This document shows positions 35,448 to 44,344 of a stretch of DNA of 64,000 nucleotides, piece after piece (the first letter of the stretch is position 1; every line of letters begins with the position of its first letter). Source of the stretch: Gammaproteobacteria bacterium (GTDB taxonomy: Bacteria; Pseudomonadota; Gammaproteobacteria; Pseudomonadales; Halieaceae); assembly GCA_030427085.1 (NCBI GenBank), contig JAUHXH010000002.1:434001-498000 (forward strand), read 5' to 3'. A program made the position numbers and the translations under genes. The notes below the pieces were generated by a model. The model made no database searches. It was not told the origin of the DNA and saw only the letters and a program-made list of their open reading frames with translations.

Positions 35448-36435
35448 GTCGTACGTCCTGGGGGGAGCGGCCGGTCCATTTACGGTAGGCTCGGCGGAAA
35501 TTGGAGGCGTCGTTAAAGCCCACGATGTAGGCGATGGTGGATTGTGGCAAGCGGGTGTTTTCCAGATAGTGGGTGGCGTGCTCGGCCCGCACCTGGTCCA
35601 GCAGCGCCTGGTAGGAGTGGCCCTCCTGTTCCAGGCGGCGGCGGTAGGTGCGCGGACTGAAATTTAACATGCGAGCCAGTACCGGCATCTGCGGATACTG
35701 GCCTTCCAGTTTGCGCAGCAGGCGCAGGGTCAGTTCCACCACCGAGTCTTCTTCTTCCAGATCCGCCAGCAGGCGCTGGCATTCGCTCTCGTAAAGGGCC
35801 CGCAGGGCGGGATTGGACGAGGGAAGCTTCGCTTCCAGTAAATGCAGGTCGAAGGACACCCGCCCGCGGGGCGCGTCGAAATGTACATCGTCGCCAAACA
35901 CTTCGTAGTACTGCGCCGCGTGTGCGGGCGCGGAGTAGGGGAATTCCACGCGTAGCGATAATTGTTCGGCATTCAACAGGCCGCGCAGGGTATTCAGGAT
36001 ACCGGCGTACATCAGCTCGTAAGCGAACTCCACGGGGTTTTCGTGAGGGGTGGTGATGGTGGTCAGGTAGTAGCGCTCCCGGTCCCGGTTTTGCTCCAGA
36101 TACAGGGCAGGCGACAGCAGGTGGTAGTACTTGAGGAACAGGTCCAGCACTTCCTCCAGCGTCGAGCAGGTCATAAAGGCCTGGCCCAGTACCGCGTGGG
36201 CGCTGAGGTTGAGCTTCAGGCCCAGCTTCAGGCCCAGCGCCGGGTCCTGGGTCAGTTCGAAAGCGTTGGCCACCAGCTGGCCGAAATCCGCCTCGTTGAC
36301 CCGAGCCCCAATACCCTCAATGCCGGTCTGAGCCAGAGAGGTGCCCACCAGCAGTCGATCGGGGTCATGGCCCTGGCTGGTTACCAGATCGATGAGCAGA
36401 ATGATGTACTGCGCTGGCGTGCTGTGTTTCGGCAT
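35437..36435 (-). CDS. AraC-family transcriptional regulator (Arabinose_bd type)
   Basis: 332-residue regulator. The N-terminal 200 residues match the Arabinose_bd-type effector domain of AraC regulators such as OruR and ArgR-like proteins (AFMTCSTLEEVLDLFLKYYHLL). The C-terminal double helix-turn-helix is at about 240-330 (LARMLNFSPRTYRRRLEQEG; second motif STIAYIVGFNDASNFRRAYRKWTGRSP). Starts at ATG 36435. Its stop overlaps the start of the patatin-like gene, so the two are coupled, and the regulator may serve that enzyme or lipid metabolism. Confidence 0.88.
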   Translation of the reverse strand: MPKHSTPAQYIILLIDLVTSQGHDPDRLLVGTSLAQTGIEGIGARVNEADFGQLVANAFELTQDPALGLKLGLKLNLSAHAVLGQAFMTCSTLEEVLDLFLKYYHLLSPALYLEQNRDRERYYLTTITTPHENPVEFAYELMYAGILNTLRGLLNAEQLSLRVEFPYSAPAHAAQYYEVFGDDVHFDAPRGRVSFDLHLLEAKLPSSNPALRALYESECQRLLADLEEEDSVVELTLRLLRKLEGQYPQMPVLARMLNFSPRTYRRRLEQEGHSYQALLDQVRAEHATHYLENTRLPQSTIAYIVGFNDASNFRRAYRKWTGRSPQDVRRAF

Positions 36436-36543
36436 GACGGGTGGCCGGATATGACCCTATGGTGAGGCCACTTTACCCCGCATGTGCGGACGGGATCAAC
36501 CACAGCCGCGGGGATATTGCGATGCCCGTCGGAGCGCCGGCGC

Positions 36544-39500
36544 TCAGGTCGATGCCTCAACGGTGGGCGCTTGAGTCTCCGCCGTGCGCCCGTGTCCAGC
36601 CAGTCGCCGCAAAGCCACGTAGAACACAGGCGTCAGGAACAATCCGAACACCGTCACGCCCAGCATGCCGGTAAACACCGTGATGCCCATGGTATTGCGC
36701 ACTTCCGCACCGGCGCCGCTGGCGAGCACCAGGGGTACTACACCGGCGATAAATGCCACGGAGGTCATGATGATGGGGCGCAAGCGCAGGCGGCTCGCTT
36801 CCAGTGCGGCCTCTACGGTGCTGCGACCCTCGCGCTCCAGTTCCAGGGCGAACTCCACGATCAGGATGGCGTTCTTGCAGGCCAGCCCCATCAATACCAC
36901 CAGCCCTACCTGTACAAACACATTGTTGTCGCCCCCGGTTATCCAGACTCCGAATAGCGCTGCGAGCAGGCACATGGGCACGATGAGGATGATGGCCAGT
37001 GGCAGCACCCAGCTTTCGTACAGTGCCGCCAGCACCAGGAATACCAGCAGCAGCGCCAGCGGGAACACAATCATGGTGGCGGTACTTTGGGATACCTGTT
37101 GGAAGCTGAGGTCGGTCCACTCGATGCGCATGCCCGGCGGCAAGGCGGTACTGGCTACCTCGGAAACCGCTGCCAGTGCCTCGCCGGACGACAGCACTGC
37201 TGGATCGGACTGGCCCAGCAAGTCCGCTGCCGGATAGCCGTTGTAGCGAATCACCGGATCGGGACCGTAGCTGCGCTGTAAATCCACCATGGTGCTGACC
37301 GGTACCATTTCGCCCCGGTCATTGCGGGTGAACAGGTGGTCGATGTCGTTGACCTCATCGCGGAAGGGCGCGTCGGCCTGCGCCATGACCCGGTAGGTGC
37401 GGCCAAACAAATTGAAATCGTTCAGGTAGAGCGAGCCAAAGTAGAGTTGCAGCGTACCGAACAGTTCGTCCATCTGAACGCCCTGGGACTTGACCTGTAG
37501 CCGATCCACCACCGCATCCAGTTGCGGCACGTTAGCCTGGTAGGAGCTGATGGGAAAGACGAGCCCGGGCGTGCCTGCCAGTGTGTTCGCCAGACCATCG
37601 GTGGCCGTTTGCAATGCGCCGTAACCGAGTCCGTTTCGGTCCTGCACATACAGTGAATAGCCGGAGCCGCTGCCCAGGCCGAAGATGGGCGGTGGCATGA
37701 AGGTCATGGCAAAACCTTCCTTGATGGTGGCCAACTGGTTGTTCAGGTCAGTGGAGATTTCTTCCGCGCTGCGGTCACGTTCCGCAAAGTCATCGAACAA
37801 TACAAACACCGTGCCCACGTTTGGCGTGTTGGTTCGTTGCAGGGCATTGAAGCCAACAAAGGCCGCTGCATTGGCTACACCCTCTGTGGCCAGTGCCATC
37901 TCGGTGACCTCGCGCGCCACAGCTTCGGTGCGATCCAGTGAGGCGCCCTCCGGCAAGCGAATACTGCCAACCAGATAGGTTTTGTCCTGAATCGGGATGA
38001 AGCCCACGGGCACGGCGCGGAACAATCCAGCGGTAATCACCAGCAACACGATGTACACACCGAACACGATGCCCCTGCGGCCAAGGCTCCAGCCAACGAT
38101 CTTTTCGTAGCGCGCGGAATTGCGCAGGAAAAAGCGATTGAAGGGCCGGAAGATCCACCCGAACAGGCGAGTGATTACACGTTCGGGCAGATCGGGTTGG
38201 CCGCCGTGGGGTATCAACAGCGCCGCAGCCAGCGCCGGGGACAGGGTCAGCGAATTGATTGCAGAAATGACCGTGGCAAGGGCAATGGACACGGCGAACT
38301 GGCGATAGAACTGGCCGGTAACACCGTCGAGGAAAATCATCGGCACGAACACGGCGCACAGTACCAGGCTGATGGCCACGATGGGGCCACTCACTTCCCG
38401 CATGGCCTGGTGGGCCGCAGCCAGCGGGGTGAGCCCCGCTTCAATATTGCGCTCCACGTTTTCCACCACCACGATGGCGTCATCAACCACGATACCGATT
38501 GCCAGTACCAGGCCGAACAGTGTCAGCGTGTTGATGGAGTACCCAAGCACCAGTAGCAAGGCGAAAGTGCCCACGATGGACACCGGCACCGCCAGCAGGG
38601 GAATGATGGACGCCCGCCAGGTTTGCAGGAACAGGATCACCACCAGTACCACCAGTAGTACCGCTTCCAGTAGTGTTTTAACCACCGCATCGATGGACGT
38701 GCTGACAAAGACGGTTGGGTCATAGGCCACTTCCCACTCAAGGCCCTCCGGGAAGGTGGTGGCCAGTTCGGCCATGCGTTCGCGTACCGCGCTAGAGACT
38801 TCCAGCGCGTTGGAGCCCGGAGACTGGAAGATGGGCAGGGCTACCGCTTGTTGTCCGTTCAGCAGTGCACGCAGGGCATCCTGGGACGCGTCCAGTTCAA
38901 TACGTGCCACATCGCCGAGTTTGGTGATTTCGCCGTTGGCGCCGGTCTTCAATACGATTTCGCCAAATTCCTCGGCACTCTGTAGTCGGCCCTGGACGTT
39001 GATGGACACCAGAAAATCCGAGCCTGAGGGCATCGGTGGTGCGCCGATTTGTCCGGCGGACACCTGCACATTCTGTTCCCGCACGGCGCTTGCAATATCG
39101 CCGGCGGTCACGTTCAGGGCGGCGGCTTTTTGCGGATCAACCCAGATGCGCATGGCGTAGTCACCGGAACCGAACAGTCCCGCCTCGCCCACACCGGGCA
39201 GTCGCGCCAGTTGGTCGCGGATATGCAGCACGGCGTAGTTGCGAATGTAGGTGGCATCCAGGCTGTTGTCCGGCGAAATCAGATGCACCGCCATCATCAG
39301 GTTGGGTGAGCTTTTTTGCGTGGTTACACCCTGACGGCGCACATCCTCGGGCAAGCGTGGCAGCGCTTGCGAGACCCGGTTCTGTACTTGCACCTGGGCC
39401 TGGTCGGCGTCGGTGCCCAGCGCGAAAGTAACGATCAGGCTCATCACGCCATCACTGCCCGCCAGCGATTTCATGTAAATCATGTTCTCTACGCCGGTGA

Positions 39501-39711
39501 TAGCCTCTTCCAGTGGCGTGGCGACGGTTTCCGAAATCGTTTGCGGATTGGCGCCCGGGTAGCTGGCGGTGACCAGTACGCTGGGAGGCACCACTTCCGG
39601 ATACTCGCTGACGGGTAGCACCGGGATGCTGATCAGCCCCACCAGGAAGATGATGATGGACAGCACCGAAGCGAAGATCGGGCGGTCGACAAAAAAGCGC
39701 GAGAAGTTCAT
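36544..39711 (-). CDS. RND multidrug efflux pump, inner-membrane permease
   Basis: 1055-residue HAE1-type permease in the inner membrane, driven by proton motive force. Start MNFSRFFVDRPIFASVLSIIIFLVGL is typical. The proton-relay aspartates are in LAIGIVVDDAIVVVENVERN (helix 4). Large periplasmic loops are between helices 1-2 and 7-8. The helix-11 motif GLACKNAILIVEFA is present. Length fits MexF/AcrB. Gap to the adaptor gene is nine bases, so the pair forms one operon. No outer-membrane channel gene is adjacent; a TolC-type protein elsewhere would be needed. Confidence 0.95.
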   Translation of the reverse strand: MNFSRFFVDRPIFASVLSIIIFLVGLISIPVLPVSEYPEVVPPSVLVTASYPGANPQTISETVATPLEEAITGVENMIYMKSLAGSDGVMSLIVTFALGTDADQAQVQVQNRVSQALPRLPEDVRRQGVTTQKSSPNLMMAVHLISPDNSLDATYIRNYAVLHIRDQLARLPGVGEAGLFGSGDYAMRIWVDPQKAAALNVTAGDIASAVREQNVQVSAGQIGAPPMPSGSDFLVSINVQGRLQSAEEFGEIVLKTGANGEITKLGDVARIELDASQDALRALLNGQQAVALPIFQSPGSNALEVSSAVRERMAELATTFPEGLEWEVAYDPTVFVSTSIDAVVKTLLEAVLLVVLVVILFLQTWRASIIPLLAVPVSIVGTFALLLVLGYSINTLTLFGLVLAIGIVVDDAIVVVENVERNIEAGLTPLAAAHQAMREVSGPIVAISLVLCAVFVPMIFLDGVTGQFYRQFAVSIALATVISAINSLTLSPALAAALLIPHGGQPDLPERVITRLFGWIFRPFNRFFLRNSARYEKIVGWSLGRRGIVFGVYIVLLVITAGLFRAVPVGFIPIQDKTYLVGSIRLPEGASLDRTEAVAREVTEMALATEGVANAAAFVGFNALQRTNTPNVGTVFVLFDDFAERDRSAEEISTDLNNQLATIKEGFAMTFMPPPIFGLGSGSGYSLYVQDRNGLGYGALQTATDGLANTLAGTPGLVFPISSYQANVPQLDAVVDRLQVKSQGVQMDELFGTLQLYFGSLYLNDFNLFGRTYRVMAQADAPFRDEVNDIDHLFTRNDRGEMVPVSTMVDLQRSYGPDPVIRYNGYPAADLLGQSDPAVLSSGEALAAVSEVASTALPPGMRIEWTDLSFQQVSQSTATMIVFPLALLLVFLVLAALYESWVLPLAIILIVPMCLLAALFGVWITGGDNNVFVQVGLVVLMGLACKNAILIVEFALELEREGRSTVEAALEASRLRLRPIIMTSVAFIAGVVPLVLASGAGAEVRNTMGITVFTGMLGVTVFGLFLTPVFYVALRRLAGHGRTAETQAPTVEAST

Positions 39712-39720
39712 GGGGATTGC

Positions 39721-40911
39721 CTAGAAACTGTAGTCCACGGAGCTCAGGAATTTCTGTGGGCCGACGTCGCCGTTCATGGGTACGTGTTCCACCTGTACTG
39801 TAATGCCGCTGCCCATCACGCGTTGCAGGCCGTTGACGATTATCCGGTCGCCACTGGCGAGCCCATCGCGGATCACCACCAGGTCGTCCATCTCCCGGCC
39901 GGGTTCTACCACGCGCCGCTGTGCGCGCTGCTCGGCGTCCACCACATACACGTAGCGCCGATCCTGATCGGTGAGCACGGCTTTGCGATCAATTAACAAT
40001 GCGTTGGGCAGTTGCTCGGTGGGCATTTCCACGCGGGCAAACTGTCCGGCTCGGAACAGTCCGTCGCTGTTATCCACCACGGCGCGCAACTGGATGGTGC
40101 CGGACTGCCCATTAAGGGTGTTGTCCACAAAATCCAGATGGCCCAGGTGCGGTAAACCGTTCTCTCCGGCGAGCCCAACGCGAATTACGGGATGATGATC
40201 GGGGTCAGACAGTTCGCGCAGGTGCAGCAGGCGCTGCTGATCGGTCTCGAAGTAGACATACATTGGATTCACGGATACCAGGGTGGTCAGCAGGCTCTGG
40301 TTGGCGCTGGCCAGATTGCCGCGAGTGATCAGCGCGCGGCCAACGCGGCCGCTGATGGGGGCCCGGATAACCGTGTATTGCAGGTCCAGTTCGGCGCGTT
40401 GCAATGCCGCTTCTGCCGAGTGCACAGCGGCTTCCGCCGCCGCTTTGGCGGCATTGCGCTGGTCGTGCTCCTCGGCGGAGATGGCTTTGCCGTTCAGGAG
40501 TTGTTGAGCGCGGCGGGCCTGACTATCGGCCAGTTCCAGGTCGCTTTTGGCGCGGGCCAGTTCCGCCTGTGCTGCGCGTTCGGCAGCGGCGTAGGGCCGG
40601 GGGTCGATTTCGAACAATACATCGCCTTGCTCGACCAGTTCGCCCTCGGCAAAGGCCACGCGATCGATATAGCCGTTGACGCGGGGGCGCAGCTCCACGG
40701 TTTCCGGGGCGGCAACCCGGCCGGTAAAGCTGTCCCACAGAACGGTGGGCTCTACCAGCACTTCTGCCACCTCTACCACGGGCGGCGGTGGTGCCTCAAT
40801 TTCCCCGCTGTGACCCTCCATGCAGCCGTGTAGGGCGGTACCTGCCACTGCACCCATGGCCAGGGCGCGCCAGCGTCGTTGATGTTGTATTCGTTTCAAC
40901 CAGTTGGACAT
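39721..40911 (-). CDS. RND efflux periplasmic adaptor (membrane fusion protein)
   Basis: 396-residue adaptor lipoprotein. Signal-like start with lipobox LHGC (VAGTALHGC, about residues 21-29). Then the barrel-sandwich half (VNGYIDRVAFAEGELVEQGDVLFEIDP), a helical hairpin (AAAERAAQAELARAKSDLELADSQ), and the second lipoyl half (YTVIRAPISGRVGRALITRGN). The beta-barrel and membrane-proximal parts follow to ADSF end. It joins the permease to an outer-membrane channel. Start ATG 40911; GTG 40917 is an alternative. First gene of the pump operon. Confidence 0.92.
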   Translation of the reverse strand: MSNWLKRIQHQRRWRALAMGAVAGTALHGCMEGHSGEIEAPPPPVVEVAEVLVEPTVLWDSFTGRVAAPETVELRPRVNGYIDRVAFAEGELVEQGDVLFEIDPRPYAAAERAAQAELARAKSDLELADSQARRAQQLLNGKAISAEEHDQRNAAKAAAEAAVHSAEAALQRAELDLQYTVIRAPISGRVGRALITRGNLASANQSLLTTLVSVNPMYVYFETDQQRLLHLRELSDPDHHPVIRVGLAGENGLPHLGHLDFVDNTLNGQSGTIQLRAVVDNSDGLFRAGQFARVEMPTEQLPNALLIDRKAVLTDQDRRYVYVVDAEQRAQRRVVEPGREMDDLVVIRDGLASGDRIIVNGLQRVMGSGITVQVEHVPMNGDVGPQKFLSSVDYSF

Positions 40912-41065
40912 GCTCACGATGACCTCCCGCGGTGGGCGTAGTGGCCCCCGCCATGCTGCAAGATGTGGAATGGTGTTGGTGCGACTCGGGAATGGAGAGG
41001 CGCGCCTCAATGGTGTCCATAGTAGGGCGGAGGCGGCCAGCGGCGGTAGCTGATTCCTGTTTGGC

Positions 41066-41246
41066 GATTGCCAAATACTCCAGAATGTCGGTCAGTGGCC
41101 TGGACCGCCCAATATCGGGATTTCTTAAAAATGCTTTGTTACACAATTATTTAAGGAGAGAATATTGGTATTTCGTCTGGTATTTTTTCACGAAACACTT
41201 GTTCGATTGTCCAATCCTGCCGGGTGATTGCCTAAAACTCCGGAAT
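41066..41246. promoter_or_regulatory. Divergent control region with 21-bp repeats (AraC-type operator candidates)
   Basis: The 425-base gap between the RND operon (start 40911) and the AraC gene (start 41337) has no gene. Two 21-base repeats match at 18 of 21 positions: GATTGCCAAATACTCCAGAAT at 41066-41086 and GATTGCCTAAAACTCCGGAAT at 41226-41246. A weaker half-site (GATTGTCCAATCCTGCC, 13 of 21) begins at 41205, exactly 21 bases before the second. AraC proteins bind paired sites 21 bases apart, so these look like operators of the adjacent AraC regulator. The two strong copies are 160 bases apart, which would allow DNA looping. Confidence 0.55.
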
Positions 41247-41336
41247 TTGGTGTTGCTCAGGTTTCAGGCGATGCGCGATGGCTATACTGGGCTCAGTCGA
41301 TGCTGAAATGCGTCCGTGCAGACAGAGGTATACCCC

Positions 41337-42299
41337 ATGGTCACCACACCCACTCCGCTGAGCCCCGTTGCTGTAAAGCCGCTTGAAGCCCTCCGGCGGC
41401 AGTTCGTACACAAGATGACGCGCTGGCTCCCCGAGGAGGGCCAGATGGCCACAAATATCGGCGGTGTAACGCTGCTGCGCTGTGACACCGAGAGTCAGTG
41501 CATGTCGTCGGTGTACGAGCCGTCGCTGGCGTTCATGCTCCAGGGTGCCAAGCGCATTGAACTGGGCGACAAGGAGATCCATTACGGTCCCCTGTCCTAC
41601 CTGGTTACGTCGCTGCACTTGCCGGTGCTGGGCAAAGTAATCGAGGCCTCTCCCGAGCAGCCCTATCTGGGGGTGAAACTGGTGATCGACCCGAAAGAGG
41701 TGGCGGATCTTTTACTTGCCATGGGTCCGCAGGCGCCTGAGTCGGACAAACTGCCCGACTGCCCGGACGCGGCCTGCAGTATGTGTGCGGCACAGATGGA
41801 TGAAGGCATGCTCCACGCGCTGTCTCGCCTGGTCAGTCTGTTAGACAGTCCGCAGGACATCTCGGTACTGGCACCGCTGGCACGTCGGGAAATTCTCTAC
41901 CGCGCCCTGCTGGGTGAGTTGGGGCCGCGGATGCGTAAATTCGCCATGGTAGATAGCCAGGCCAACCGTGTATCGCGTGTGGTGGCGGTGCTGAAAGACC
42001 GTTTTGCCGAACCGCTGCGCATCAGCGAGCTGGCCGAGCAGGCCAATATGAGTGAGTCGTCGCTGTTCCACAGTTTCAAGCAGTTGACTAGGATGACGCC
42101 GCTGCAATACCAGAAAAAGCTGCGCCTGCACGAGGCCCGCCGCCTGATGGTCAGCGAAGGCATTGAGGCCGCCTCGGCCAGCTATCGCGTGGGTTACGAG
42201 AGCCCATCCCAGTTCAGCCGTGAATACAGTCGCCTGTTCGGCGCCCCGCCCAGAACCGATGTCAGTCGCCTCCGTGGCGAGGATCGGCTGCCCGCCTGA
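41337..42299 (+). CDS. AraC-family regulator (AraC_N type)
   Basis: 320-residue regulator. The N-terminal domain (GVTLLRCDTESQCMSSVYEPSLAFMLQGAKRIELGD) is the AraC_N cupin-type effector part. The C-terminal double helix-turn-helix spans about residues 215-315 (RISELAEQANMSESSLFHSFKQLTRMTPLQYQ; then ASASYRVGYESPSQFSREYSRLFG). ATG 41337 is preferred over GTG 41316 because AGAGG lies eight bases upstream. Located between the RND pump operon and the di-iron protein gene; its likely targets are one or both, with operator-like repeats upstream. Confidence 0.9.
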   Translation: MVTTPTPLSPVAVKPLEALRRQFVHKMTRWLPEEGQMATNIGGVTLLRCDTESQCMSSVYEPSLAFMLQGAKRIELGDKEIHYGPLSYLVTSLHLPVLGKVIEASPEQPYLGVKLVIDPKEVADLLLAMGPQAPESDKLPDCPDAACSMCAAQMDEGMLHALSRLVSLLDSPQDISVLAPLARREILYRALLGELGPRMRKFAMVDSQANRVSRVVAVLKDRFAEPLRISELAEQANMSESSLFHSFKQLTRMTPLQYQKKLRLHEARRLMVSEGIEAASASYRVGYESPSQFSREYSRLFGAPPRTDVSRLRGEDRLPA

Positions 42300-42418
42300 C
42301 GCGTAGTGTGGCTGAAAAAATGGCCACATATGACTCTAACTTGGCTCCAGTTCACCTTGTTGGCCATGACGCTATCAACCATAGTGAAGTGGCCTCACAA
42401 AATAACGGAGCCAGGCGC

Positions 42419-43606
42419 ATGAAAATCCAGTGGACCGACAATAACCCGCGCAAGATTCAGCAGTTCCCCGGTGCCGACTACCCGAAAGAAAACCCCGATC
42501 TGGAAGATGTACTGACCAGCGAACAGGTGGATCACGTGGCGGAGATTTTCAACACGCCGCTCACCGGTTCTTACAACTGGGATTACAAAGTCCAGGACGA
42601 CCGCATCAAAAAGCTCTACGACCTGGGCAAGCAACTCAACTGGGACCCGGAGATGGACATCGACTGGAATCGCCCCTGGCCCGAAGAGCAGCGCCAGGCC
42701 GAGTTGATGAACCTGCACGAGTACGAGCCCTATCTCGCGATGGACGACAAAACGCGGGATGAGTTCTGGTTGCACATGAATGCCTGGAGTCTGTCCCAGT
42801 TCCTGCACGGCGAACAGGGCGCCCTGTTAGTGGCGAGCCAGTTGTGTTCCTGCGCGCCCACTTTTAACGCCAAGCTCTATGCCGCGTCGCAGACCTTCGA
42901 TGAAGCCCGCCATGTGGAGGTATTCAACAAATACCTGCAAAAACGCATTGGCATGATGTACCCCATCAACACCCACCTGAAGAGCATCATCGACAAAATC
43001 CTCACCGATCCGCGCTGGGATATGAAGTTCATCGGCATGCAGATCGTGATCGAGGGGCTGGCGCTGTCAGCCTTCAATACCACTCGTGAAACCACGCCCG
43101 ACCCTGTGTTGAAGGATGTGGTTTATTTGGTGACTCGCGACGAAGCGCGCCACGTAACTTTCGGCGTGAACTACCTCGAGGAGTTCGTGAAGACCCTCAC
43201 CGATGAAGAGCGTGAAGAGCGCGCCCAGTTCGCCTACGAGGCTTGTGTGATCAGTCGCGAGCGCCTGGTGGCAACTGATGTGTTCCGCCACTTTGGCTGG
43301 GACGTGGAGGCCTCACGTAAGCAGGTACTGGAAGGTTTTGTGATGTCCACCTTCCGCAACCTCTTGTTCCAGCGCGTGGTACCCAATCTGAAGCGCATCG
43401 GCCTGATGACCGACAAGATACGTCCCAAGTTCGAAGAGTTGGGCCTGCTGGAATTTGAAAATCTGGCGACAGACGGCGACATCGATTGGGCCGCGCTGGA
43501 GCGCCCACTGGATACCAACGAGGCGCAGTCCCACGAGCAGAGCATGTTGGCCGCTTTCCACGACAAGATGGAAGAGCAAGGCAAAGTCGAAGCTGCGGCG
43601 AGCTAG
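42419..43606 (+). CDS. Ferritin-like di-iron protein (possible oxygenase)
   Basis: 395-residue helical protein. It carries a complete two-iron ligand set in the R2/ferritin-like order: Glu132 (HGEQGALL), Glu162 and His165 (DEARHVEVF), Glu212 (IEGLALS), Glu242 and His245 (DEARHVTFG). Such sites activate oxygen, so an oxidase or oxygenase reaction is likely, but the substrate is not known. Start at ATG 42419 with CGGAG upstream; the earlier ATG at 42308 is rejected since the N-terminus there is unlike the family. It follows the AraC gene by 119 bases. A two-way terminator ends it. Confidence 0.82.
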   Translation: MKIQWTDNNPRKIQQFPGADYPKENPDLEDVLTSEQVDHVAEIFNTPLTGSYNWDYKVQDDRIKKLYDLGKQLNWDPEMDIDWNRPWPEEQRQAELMNLHEYEPYLAMDDKTRDEFWLHMNAWSLSQFLHGEQGALLVASQLCSCAPTFNAKLYAASQTFDEARHVEVFNKYLQKRIGMMYPINTHLKSIIDKILTDPRWDMKFIGMQIVIEGLALSAFNTTRETTPDPVLKDVVYLVTRDEARHVTFGVNYLEEFVKTLTDEEREERAQFAYEACVISRERLVATDVFRHFGWDVEASRKQVLEGFVMSTFRNLLFQRVVPNLKRIGLMTDKIRPKFEELGLLEFENLATDGDIDWAALERPLDTNEAQSHEQSMLAAFHDKMEEQGKVEAAAS

Positions 43607-43634
43607 GCACCGAGAATCAGCTCAAGCAAAAACT

Positions 43635-43671
43635 AAAAAGCCCGGCTGGTATTTCTCAGCCGGGCTTTTTT
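43635..43671. terminator. Two-way Rho-independent terminator
   Basis: 14-bp stem AAAAAGCCCGGCTG / CAGCCGGGCTTTTT (43635-43648 with 43657-43670), loop GTATTTCT. The A/T flanks serve both the di-iron protein gene and the convergent outer-membrane protein gene. Confidence 0.93.
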
Positions 43672-43688
43672 GTGGGCGCAAAATTGGT

Positions 43689-44303
43689 CTAGAAACGGAA
43701 CAGCACGCCTACACTCGCCTGTACCTGTGAGTAGGCATTGGCGTCGATCGCCACTGCGCAGCCGCCAAAACAAATGGCTGCAGAGCTGCTGCCGAAAATG
43801 GTGCCGTACCAGCGCGCTTCGCCCCGGATAAACAGGTTGTCAGCCACCTGGTACTGCGTGCCACCACCCACATGAATGGAGAATTTGGTGGCGCTGTCCA
43901 AGGTGTTGTCGTCAGGTGAGAAAAAGGCTGCGCCCACGCCCGCTACTACAAAGGGCTCCCAGCGCCCCTGAGGGTAGTAGCGCGTGCCAGTGAAATGAAG
44001 GTGGGTAACGTCCAGGCCGTCGTCCGACAGCCCTGCCTCATCGCCAAAACTGGTGCCGCTGTGGCTGATCAATGCGCCCAGTCGTGTATCCGGGTCGCGC
44101 AGGGGAAGATCGATGGCAGCGGTGAAGGCGGCGGAACTGTCCAGGCTGATATCGTCGCCCGGCAGGCCGGGTGTGCCGGTGGGGGCGTCTTCGGCCACTT
44201 CCATGTCAGCGTTGTATTGCAGGCCGAGCAGGGCCATGACGTCTGTGGCTGCGGCCGGCATGGCCAGCGTGGCGCCGAGCAGTAGTGCAGCGGATCTGAG
44301 CAT
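43689..44303 (-). CDS. Outer-membrane beta-barrel protein
   Basis: 204-residue protein. Signal peptide MLRSAALLLGATLAMPAAA, then alternating amphipathic strands and a terminal phenylalanine (SVGVLFRF) required for BAM-mediated insertion. The pattern (RLGALISHSGTSF; HFTGTRYYPQGRWEPFVVAGVGAAFF; FIRGEARWYG) resembles OmpW/OmpA-like eight-stranded barrels. Two cysteines (AICFGGCAVAI) lie in one loop. ATG 44303 has GAGGT upstream. Function not known. It lies downstream of the MscS-type gene on the same strand, with a 41-base gap. Confidence 0.78.
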   Translation of the reverse strand: MLRSAALLLGATLAMPAAATDVMALLGLQYNADMEVAEDAPTGTPGLPGDDISLDSSAAFTAAIDLPLRDPDTRLGALISHSGTSFGDEAGLSDDGLDVTHLHFTGTRYYPQGRWEPFVVAGVGAAFFSPDDNTLDSATKFSIHVGGGTQYQVADNLFIRGEARWYGTIFGSSSAAICFGGCAVAIDANAYSQVQASVGVLFRF

Positions 44304-44344
44304 TATGGGTACCTCGTTCGAGTTGCGGGGTAATGGGTAAGTCA

